This document shows, piece after piece, positions 1 to 4,149 of a stretch of DNA of 5,053 bases. Each line of letters opens with the position of its first letter. Within the stretch, counting starts at the first letter, position 1. Made by a program: the position numbers and the translations under genes. The stretch spans positions 1 through 5,053 of the forward strand of contig JAPKZM010000124.1 of NCBI GenBank assembly GCA_026393775.1, given 5' to 3'. The stretch is from Candidatus Aminicenantota bacterium. GTDB taxonomy: Bacteria; Acidobacteriota; Aminicenantia; UBA2199. The notes below the pieces were generated by a model that made no database searches, was not told where the DNA came from, and saw only the letters and a program-made list of their open reading frames with translations.

Positions 1-357
1 GTCGCCGCCGACGGCCAGCAGGACGTCGATCTCGTTGTATTCGATGGTCTTCAGCGCCTGGGCCGATACGTCGCAGTACTCCTGCTTGCGGCCCGGGGCG
101 TCAACGGCATAGCGGAAGGGGTTGTCGCGGTTGGAAGTGCCCAGGATGGTGCCGCCGCGCGGCAGGATGCCGGAAACGTCGGCCAGCTCGAGCGGGCAGA
201 CATTTTTTTGGATCAAGCCCGCGTAGCCGTCCATGATGCCGCAAACCTTGATCCCGTATTGGCGCTGGGCGGTGTGCACCACCGCGCGGATGACGGCGTT
301 CAATCCCGGGCAATCGCCGCCCCCGGTTAAAATACCCAGTTTGCGAATCTTTTTCAT
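1..357 (-). CDS. pfkA: 6-phosphofructokinase, N-terminal part (3' end outside window)
   Basis: Phosphorylates fructose 6-phosphate to fructose 1,6-bisphosphate in cytoplasmic glycolysis. Only the first 119 residues are present; the gene runs off the left edge. The protein opens with a Rossmann-like strand and the phosphofructokinase signature ILTGGGDCPGLN (residues 9-20), where the glycine loop binds the phosphoryl donor. RGGTILGTSNR (67-77) matches the family's second nucleotide/phosphate-binding segment, and LLAVGGD (113-119) is the start of the GGD(G/D) motif. The GGGDCPGLNAVIRAVV style resembles the group that includes PPi-dependent and actinobacterial-type enzymes more than E. coli PfkA. 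The residue after GGD, which helps separate ATP-users (Gly) from PPi-users (Asp), is the first codon beyond the window, so donor specificity cannot be read. The ATG at 357 is supported by a GGGAG ribosome-binding site just upstream and by the protein starting directly at the first strand. Family assignment is secure; the symbol is less so because a PPi-dependent enzyme would usually be named pfp. Confidence 0.93.
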   Translation of the reverse strand, partial: MKKIRKLGILTGGGDCPGLNAVIRAVVHTAQRQYGIKVCGIMDGYAGLIQKNVCPLELADVSGILPRGGTILGTSNRDNPFRYAVDAPGRKQEYCDVSAQALKTIEYNEIDVLLAVGGD

Positions 358-363
358 GGTTCA

Positions 364-370
364 GTCTCCC
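364..370 (-). promoter_or_regulatory. Ribosome-binding site of the phosphofructokinase gene
   Basis: GGGAGAC on the minus strand. The GGGAG core ends 8 nt before the ATG at 357. It supports that start and lies at the very 5' end of the transcript predicted from the promoter at 376-404. Confidence 0.7.
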
Positions 371-375
371 GGATC

Positions 376-404
376 ATCATAGCAAAAAAAAGTTTCCCTG
401 CCAA
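376..404 (-). promoter_or_regulatory. Sigma-70-type promoter for the phosphofructokinase gene
   Basis: Minus strand: -35 TTGGCA (404-399, 5/6 to consensus), a 17-nt spacer, and -10 TATGAT (381-376, 5/6) preceded by TGC, an extended -10. The spacer contains a run of eight T. The -35 hexamer begins immediately after the acyltransferase stop codon (407-405), so the phosphofructokinase gene can be transcribed independently of the upstream regulator-acyltransferase pair. The predicted transcription start is near 369, leaving a leader of about 12 nt that begins with the ribosome-binding site. Inferred by inspection only. Confidence 0.65.
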
Positions 405-1040
405 TTACAATGACTGCTCCAGTTGGTCGAGTTTTTCGGCCAGCATATCCCCGGTCCGCTGCAGGCTAGCTGTGCCGTCGATCCGCAGCGGCTGGCCGTA
501 GGCGAAATGGATGCGGCCGAAAGGGAGGGGGATCAGGAAGCGGTCCCAGCTTCCTTCCAGGATCTTCACCCGCGAGCTGCTCCAACTGATGGGAATGACG
601 GTCGCCCCGGTCTTCATGGCCAATTGCACGGTCCCAGGCTTGATCCGCCGCGCCGGCCCCTTCGGCCCGTCGGCGGTGATCAGCACCCAGGCGTTATCCT
701 TTTGCACGCTGCGTACCATGTTCAGGAACGCCCGCGCCCCCCCTTGGGAGGATGACCCGCGGATGGGCTTCATGCCGAATTCCTCGGCCACGCTGGAGAC
801 CAGTTCACCGTCGCTGGACAGGGAAATAAGCGGACGGGCCCCGATATCCTTGAATTGGTGGATGACGAACAGAATGTGGCGGTGCCAGAAAATAAAGATC
901 AATGGCTGGTTTTTCTTTTCCAATTCGTCTATATTTTCGCGTCCCGAAATCGTCACCCGGCTGCTGAACACGATCGCTTCAATGAGCAACTTGGCCAGTT
1001 TTTTAAGCAGTTGGGTTTTAATTTTCTTGGCCCAGGCCAT
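405..1040 (-). CDS. DUF374 lysophospholipid acyltransferase-family protein
   Basis: A 211-residue protein of the DUF374 (COG2121) branch of the LPLAT acyltransferase superfamily. These proteins are expected at the inner face of the cytoplasmic membrane and to transfer acyl chains to a lipid or lipopolysaccharide precursor; the substrate of this branch is not established. Visible family blocks are FIFWHRH (49-55, with the likely active-site His53), SLSSDGEL (73-80), RGSSSQGGARAF (94-105), ITADGPKGPARRIKPG (121-136) and SWDRFLIPLPFG (164-175). A basic, amphipathic N-terminus (KKIKTQLLKKLAKLL) suits membrane association. Length is normal for the family. The ATG at 1040 lies 23 nt inside the 3' end of the regulator gene. 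No Shine-Dalgarno sequence is visible upstream, only an A-rich stretch, so translation probably depends on ribosomes finishing the regulator gene. Family call is firm; biochemical role is inferred. Confidence 0.88.
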   Translation of the reverse strand: MAWAKKIKTQLLKKLAKLLIEAIVFSSRVTISGRENIDELEKKNQPLIFIFWHRHILFVIHQFKDIGARPLISLSSDGELVSSVAEEFGMKPIRGSSSQGGARAFLNMVRSVQKDNAWVLITADGPKGPARRIKPGTVQLAMKTGATVIPISWSSSRVKILEGSWDRFLIPLPFGRIHFAYGQPLRIDGTASLQRTGDMLAEKLDQLEQSL

Positions 1041-2382
1041 GTTTTTTTATTTTTTGGAGCAGAGTCTTGTAGCTGACTTCCAGAATCTCGGCCGCCCGCG
1101 AACGGTTGAAAGCCGTTTCGGCCAAAACCTGGCTGATCTTTGCCTTTTCGGCCAGCTTCTGGGCCCGGTCGCTGACCGCTTTCAGATTGCCGTTGAGATT
1201 GAACTGTTCGTGGACCGGCATGAACCTGTCGGGTAGTATGATCTCCGCGGCGCTGATCTCACGACCCGGGCAGAGGATGATCGCCCGCTCGATTGTGTTT
1301 TGCAGTTCGCGGACATTGCCCGGCCAGTTGTAGCCCAGGAGCTTTTCAATGGCGGGCTGGGACAGGGTGATTTCGTACTTCCTGATCTCCAGGGAGATCT
1401 TTTTGGCGAAATAATCCCCGAGCAGGCGGATGTCGTCCTTCCTTTCGCGCAAGGGCGGGAGTTGAACGGGAAAACTGGTGATGCGGAAATAGAGGTCCTG
1501 ACGGAAACGTTTTTCGGCGATGGCTTTTTCCAGGTCCTGGTTGGTAGCGAAGATGAAGCGGATGTCGAGGCGGATATCCTTGCTGCCGCCCAGGCGCGAG
1601 ATCGATTTTTCCTCCAGGACGCGCAGGATCTTCCCCTGCAGGGAGTAGGGGAAATCGCCGATCTCGTCAAAGAAGAACGTCCCCCCCTGGGCCAGCTCGA
1701 GCTTTCCCAACTGGCGCAGGTAAGCCCCGGTATAGGAACCCTTTTCGTGCCCGAAAAGCTCGTTTTCCAGCAGGTTGTCCGGGATGGAGGCCGAATTGAT
1801 GGTGATGAACGGCCTGTCCTTTCTCGGGCTCAGGGCGTGCAGGGCCCGGGCGAACAATTCCTTGCCGGTGCCGCTTTCGCCGCGCAGCAGCACGGTGGTG
1901 ACGGTCTGGGCCACCTGGCGGATCTTTTCGGCCTCCTTGAGAATTTCGCGACTGCTGCCGATGATGACCGTTTTTCCCATTTCGGTTTGCAGCACCTCGC
2001 GCAGGACCAGGTTTTCACGCAGGATCTGGGTCGCGGCCAGTGCCTTGTTGATCATCAGCAGCAAATAGTCGGGATCGACGGGCTTGGCGATGAAGTCGAA
2101 GGCCCCTTCCTTGATGGCTTCCACGGCCTTTTCAATGGAACCGAAGGCGGTGAGGATGATGAACGGGATCTGCAGGTGCTTGATTCTTTTGTAGAAGCTC
2201 AGGCCGTCCATGTCGGGGAGCTGGAGATCGGAAACGATTAGGGCGAAATCGCTTTTCTTGAGCAGGGCCATGGCGTCGCCCACGCAGGCGGCGATCTCGG
2301 TTTCAAAGCCTTTTTCGCCGAGGATGCTGGCCAGCATCTCGCGCATCGAGGCATTGTCTTCCACGACCAGGATTTTCGCCAT
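1018..2382 (-). CDS. NtrC-family sigma-54-dependent response regulator
   Basis: A 454-residue cytoplasmic transcription activator with all three NtrC domains. The receiver domain (about 1-120) has acidic Glu8/Asp9, phosphoacceptor Asp52 (SDLQLPDMDG), Thr78 and Lys100. The AAA+ domain (about 138-370) has Walker A GESGTGKE (168-175), the sigma-54-contacting loop as GSYTGA (215-220, usually GAFTGA), Walker B GGTFFFDE (233-240), sensor I ATNQDL (279-284), an arginine-finger region FRQDLYFR (293-300) and sensor II NWPGNVREL (352-360). The C-terminal Fis-type helix-turn-helix (about 416-450) contains NRSRAAEILEVSYKTLLQKIKK. Phosphorylation should permit ATP-driven remodelling of sigma-54 RNA polymerase. 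All catalytic residues are present. No histidine kinase gene lies in the window, and targets are unknown. The ATG at 2382 starts right at the first receiver strand, with an in-frame stop (2433-2431) and no ATG between. Overlap with the downstream acyltransferase gene suggests co-expression. Confidence 0.96.
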   Translation of the reverse strand: MAKILVVEDNASMREMLASILGEKGFETEIAACVGDAMALLKKSDFALIVSDLQLPDMDGLSFYKRIKHLQIPFIILTAFGSIEKAVEAIKEGAFDFIAKPVDPDYLLLMINKALAATQILRENLVLREVLQTEMGKTVIIGSSREILKEAEKIRQVAQTVTTVLLRGESGTGKELFARALHALSPRKDRPFITINSASIPDNLLENELFGHEKGSYTGAYLRQLGKLELAQGGTFFFDEIGDFPYSLQGKILRVLEEKSISRLGGSKDIRLDIRFIFATNQDLEKAIAEKRFRQDLYFRITSFPVQLPPLRERKDDIRLLGDYFAKKISLEIRKYEITLSQPAIEKLLGYNWPGNVRELQNTIERAIILCPGREISAAEIILPDRFMPVHEQFNLNGNLKAVSDRAQKLAEKAKISQVLAETAFNRSRAAEILEVSYKTLLQKIKKHGLGQEN

Positions 2383-2388
2383 GTCCCC

Positions 2389-2417
2389 ATTATCGGCAGC
2401 GGCGCCATTTTTGTCAA
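2389..2417 (-). promoter_or_regulatory. Sigma-70-type promoter of the response regulator gene, predicted leaderless
   Basis: Minus strand: -35 TTGACA (2417-2412, 6/6), spacer of exactly 17 nt, -10 GATAAT (2394-2389, 5/6). Counting seven bases from the -10 puts the transcription start at about 2382, the A of the ATG itself. GGGG lies only 2-3 nt before the ATG, too close for a normal Shine-Dalgarno site and outside the predicted transcript. The hexamer match and spacing are strong; the start site is an inference. Confidence 0.68.
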
Positions 2418-2481
2418 CTCCGGATGCTGGTTATCATTTTAGATTGGGGTTTGACTGGGGGAGGGGCCATTAAAATTATTT
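2418..2481. other. Central part of the divergent intergenic region
   Basis: About 64 nt between the -35 elements of two divergent promoters. A G-rich tract (TTTGACTGGGGGAGGGG, 2450-2466) is followed by an A/T-rich stretch. A TTGACT at 2451-2456 and a TAAAAT at 2471-2476 look like promoter hexamers but are only 14 nt apart. No convincing sigma-54 (-24/-12) site, operator palindrome or ORF is visible. Confidence 0.4.
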
Positions 2482-2512
2482 TTGATACTTTACAATGAAT
2501 TTGTGCTATATT
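2482..2512 (+). promoter_or_regulatory. Extended -10 promoter of the probable lipoprotein gene
   Basis: -10 TATATT (2507-2512, 5/6) is preceded by TGC at 2504-2506, giving an extended -10. A -35-like TTGATA (2482-2487, 5/6) lies 19 nt upstream, longer than ideal, which an extended -10 can compensate. The predicted start is near 2519, giving a leader of about 30 nt with a normally placed ribosome-binding site. Confidence 0.55.
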
Positions 2513-2537
2513 TTCCGAATCCTAAAATAAAATTTCT

Positions 2538-2544
2538 GGAGAAG
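2538..2544 (+). promoter_or_regulatory. Ribosome-binding site of the probable lipoprotein gene
   Basis: GGAGAAG with 7 nt between GGAG and the ATG at 2549. This spacing favours the ATG over the TTG three bases earlier (2546), which would only add one extra residue. Confidence 0.75.
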
Positions 2545-2548
2545 ATTG

Positions 2549-3163
2549 ATGAAAAAAGAAAAAATGCTGAAGATCGGCCTGATCTCCATGATGATGATCG
2601 TTCTTATCCTGGGCACGACCTGCAAAAAATCGGATGAATCCGGAAATGACATCAATGTGATCATCAATCTCGCCACCCAGAGCATATCCGACATCAACAA
2701 ATTTTCAGGCAGCGCGACGGGAATTGGGAATCAGAAGTCGGACGTTTTTAACAAACAGTCGGCCTGCCAGCCCATCAGCGCGGTGAAAGCGATCAACCAG
2801 GCGATGACCGGCATCGTGAATCCGAGCCCGAGCCATGGCTGGATGACGGGCAATATGGGAGTATCGGTCTATGCGGATTGCTCGGTATTGATGACTATCC
2901 AGGCCACTATTGATTGCAGTCAGGGGGCAACGATGGCCAGCGGCGATACCTTGGGCGGTAGTTTGCTCATCACCGGGCACATCGATGCGGTCTCCGACCA
3001 CGTGGACATGTTTATAACCGAGACATCGCAATCTTTCTCGGTTAACGGCAGGAGCCACAATGTCTTTCTGAACCTTGAAGCCACCGGCACCCTTTCCGGA
3101 GGGACGGTGACTGTAACCGGTCACATCGATAGCGACCAGATTTCTGTTACCAGCTCGTACTGA
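2549..3163 (+). CDS. Probable secreted lipoprotein of unknown function
   Basis: A 204-residue protein I do not recognise. The N-terminus has the form of an export signal: a lysine-rich start (MKKEKMLK), a hydrophobic core (IGLISMMMIVLILG, 9-22), then TTCKKSDESG. Cys25 followed by a polar linker suggests lipidation, although the lipobox LGTTC departs from the usual L-(A/S/T)-(G/A)-C, with Thr rather than Gly/Ala at -1. If not lipidated it would be a secreted or membrane-tethered protein. The mature part is rich in Ser, Thr, Gly and Asp with alternating hydrophobic residues in its second half, suggesting beta strands. It has three further cysteines (73, 111, 123) that could form a disulfide after export. 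A motif GG-(4 residues)-TGHID occurs twice (136-146 and 184-194). It stands alone with its own promoter, divergent from the response regulator gene, so it could be regulated with or by it, but nothing in the sequence proves this. The ATG at 2549 is preferred because of the GGAG spacing. Confidence 0.78.
   Translation: MKKEKMLKIGLISMMMIVLILGTTCKKSDESGNDINVIINLATQSISDINKFSGSATGIGNQKSDVFNKQSACQPISAVKAINQAMTGIVNPSPSHGWMTGNMGVSVYADCSVLMTIQATIDCSQGATMASGDTLGGSLLITGHIDAVSDHVDMFITETSQSFSVNGRSHNVFLNLEATGTLSGGTVTVTGHIDSDQISVTSSY
2972..3130 (+). repeat. Pair of near-identical 15-nt direct repeats encoding TGHID
   Basis: The two copies are 2972-2986 (ACCGGGCACATCGAT) and 3116-3130 (ACCGGTCACATCGAT), identical at 14 of 15 bases, in the same reading frame, 144 nt apart. 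Both encode Thr-Gly-His-Ile-Asp and both follow a Gly-Gly and a short beta-like stretch. This suggests a duplicated structural unit within the lipoprotein rather than a mobile or regulatory repeat. Confidence 0.6.
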
Positions 3164-3177
3164 TCGAGGGAAGCGGA

Positions 3178-3226
3178 TCGGGTCTCAGGCCCGAAAATAG
3201 CGGCAGGATTTGCGCGAGGACCGCGC
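3178..3226 (+). other. Two small hairpins in the intergenic region before ribH
   Basis: Hairpin 1: TCGGGT (3178-3183), loop CTCAG, GCCCGA (3189-3194), six pairs including one U-G. Hairpin 2: GCGCG (3212-3216), loop AGGAC, CGCGC (3222-3226), five G-C pairs. Neither is followed by a T-run, so they are not standard intrinsic terminators; hairpin 1 is followed by AAAA. They may be 3'-end-stabilising structures of the lipoprotein mRNA or chance. No FMN-riboswitch conserved blocks are visible here. Confidence 0.35.
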
Positions 3227-3232
3227 TGGAGC

Positions 3233-3261
3233 TTGACATAAGGGGTTATTTAGGATATTTT
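3233..3261 (+). promoter_or_regulatory. Sigma-70-type promoter of the ribH-nusB-lysS operon
   Basis: -35 TTGACA (3233-3238, 6/6), 17-nt spacer, -10 TATTTT (3256-3261, 4/6). The predicted transcription start is about 3268, immediately before an in-frame ATG (3269) and 13 nt before the ATG chosen for ribH (3281). There is no room for a riboswitch or long leader, so the operon is likely expressed without FMN-responsive leader control from this promoter. Confidence 0.65.
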
Positions 3262-3270
3262 CCCTCATAT

Positions 3271-3277
3271 GGAGAAG
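3271..3277 (+). promoter_or_regulatory. Ribosome-binding site that decides the ribH start
   Basis: GGAGAAG, with 6 nt between GGAG and the ATG at 3281. The ATG at 3269 overlaps this site and has no Shine-Dalgarno sequence of its own (CCCTCAT precedes it), so 3281 is the better start unless ribH is translated as a leaderless message. Confidence 0.75.
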
Positions 3278-3280
3278 AAA

Positions 3281-3748
3281 ATGAAAGAATTTCAGGGACA
3301 GTTGGTTTCCAAGGGCTTCAAGTATGCGCTCATCGTTTCCCGCTTCAACAATTTCATCACCGACAAACTGCTGGACGGGGCCAAGGACGCCTTGATGCGC
3401 AGCGGCGCCAAGGAAGAAGAAATCGAGGTGGTCCGCGTGCCCGGCGCCTTTGAGATCCCGCTGGTGGCCAAGCGGCTGCTGCTGAAGAAAAAATACCAGG
3501 CCGTGATCTGCCTGGCGGCCATTATCCGTGGCGAGACCCCCCATTTCGATTTCATCGCCTCCGAGGTGAGCAAGGGCATCGCCCAGCTGAATCTTGAGTT
3601 CATCCAGCCGGTGACCTACGGCATCATCACCGCGGACAATACCGACCAGGCCATCGAGCGGGCGGGAAACAAGATGGGCAACAAGGGTTTCCAGGCCGCG
3701 CAATCGGCCATCGAGCTACTCAACCTATTTGCCGATGCCAAGATCTGA
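3281..3748 (+). CDS. ribH: 6,7-dimethyl-8-ribityllumazine synthase
   Basis: Condenses 5-amino-6-ribitylamino-uracil with 3,4-dihydroxy-2-butanone 4-phosphate to make 6,7-dimethyl-8-ribityllumazine, the penultimate step of riboflavin synthesis, in the cytoplasm. Seen in the 155-residue product: SRFN (20-23, substrate-stacking Phe), VPGAFEIP (53-60), AAIIRGETPHFDF (79-91) with catalytic His88 matching B. subtilis numbering, and ITADNTDQAIERAGNKMGNKG (116-136) with Arg127 for phosphate binding. Length fits the family (about 154-156). Start at 3281 is preferred over the in-frame ATG at 3269 because of a well-spaced GGAG and the usual family length. It heads an operon and its stop overlaps the nusB start (TGATG). 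No other riboflavin gene is in the window. The GNKMGNKG loop has the same length as in B. subtilis, whose enzyme forms 60-mers. Confidence 0.97.
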   Translation: MKEFQGQLVSKGFKYALIVSRFNNFITDKLLDGAKDALMRSGAKEEEIEVVRVPGAFEIPLVAKRLLLKKKYQAVICLAAIIRGETPHFDFIASEVSKGIAQLNLEFIQPVTYGIITADNTDQAIERAGNKMGNKGFQAAQSAIELLNLFADAKI

Positions 3749-4149
3749 TGTTCCGCATCAAGTACAGCCGGGAAATCATTCTAAAGATCCTGTATCAGCT
3801 CGATATACGTAAATGCGCAGCGGTCGAATCGGGGCCGCTGATCGAGGAATACTTTCAAACGTTCAAAAGGGTGAACCCCGACGAGGAAGAATTCATCCGC
3901 CGCGTGGTGCAGATTGTCCTGGACAACCAGGCCGAAATCGACGCCAAGATAACGGCCAACCTGATCGACTGGAAGCTGAGCCGCCTGGCGCTCATTGACC
4001 GCAACCTGATGCGCATGGGCATCGCCGAAGCGACGTTCAACTCAGAAAAACCGATCATCATCGACGATGTCATCCGCATCGCCAAGAAGTACAGCGATCA
4101 GGATTCGTACAAGCTGATCAACGCCATTTTGGACAAGGCCATCGAATGA
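3748..4149 (+). CDS. nusB: Transcription antitermination protein NusB
   Basis: NusB pairs with NusE (ribosomal protein S10) on boxA RNA to form antitermination complexes, chiefly on rRNA operons. The 133-residue all-helical protein shows the family pattern: YSREIILKILYQLDI (6-20) for the N-terminal R..a...LYq.d helix, DEEEFIRRVV (45-54), the signature WKLSRLALIDRNLMRMGIAE (75-94), and DDVIRIAKKYSDQDSYKLINAILD (106-129). The N-terminal segment that contributes to RNA contact is less arginine-rich than is usual (RR.AR in many homologues; FRIKYSRE here), but Arg8 is kept. Its ATG overlaps the ribH stop by one base and no clear Shine-Dalgarno site is visible, so translation is likely coupled to ribH. 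ribH-nusB adjacency is widespread in bacteria and supports the call. Confidence 0.94.
   Translation: MFRIKYSREIILKILYQLDIRKCAAVESGPLIEEYFQTFKRVNPDEEEFIRRVVQIVLDNQAEIDAKITANLIDWKLSRLALIDRNLMRMGIAEATFNSEKPIIIDDVIRIAKKYSDQDSYKLINAILDKAIE

Noticed and set aside
1042..1048. Programmed -1 ribosomal frameshift at the A7 run before the end of the regulator gene
   Set aside because: A -1 shift leads into a third frame, not the acyltransferase frame, and no stimulatory structure is evident. The regulator already ends normally after a complete helix-turn-helix.
511..1236. Open frame of 241 codons on the plus strand opposite the acyltransferase and regulator genes
   Set aside because: It spans two well-supported genes on the other strand and has no family motifs; it is an antisense shadow.
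1300..2241. Long open frame of 313 codons on the plus strand opposite the response regulator gene
   Set aside because: It lies fully antisense to a gene with every NtrC motif intact. Its composition (rich in Gly, Gln, Asp, Leu) is what reverse-complemented GC-rich codons give, and there is no ribosome-binding site or recognisable domain.
2413..2455. Inverted repeat GTCAA / TTGAC in the divergent intergenic region as an operator
   Set aside because: The arms are only 5 bp, separated by 33 nt, and one arm is simply part of the regulator -35 hexamer; chance is likely.
2546..2548. TTG as the start codon of the lipoprotein gene
   Set aside because: The ATG immediately after it has good ribosome-binding-site spacing and is a stronger start; the TTG would only add one residue.
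3201..3216. Possible sigma-54 promoter upstream of ribH (GGCAGGATTTGCGC)
   Set aside because: The TTGC lies two bases too close to the GG. Using the next GC restores the 10-nt spacing but loses the TT at -14/-13. A far better sigma-70-type promoter follows at 3233-3261.
3164..3280. FMN riboswitch upstream of ribH
   Set aside because: None of the conserved FMN-element blocks is visible, and the predicted transcript start leaves only about 13 nt of leader.
3185..3703. Open frame of 172 codons on the minus strand opposite ribH
   Set aside because: Antisense to a lumazine synthase with all catalytic motifs; no independent coding evidence.
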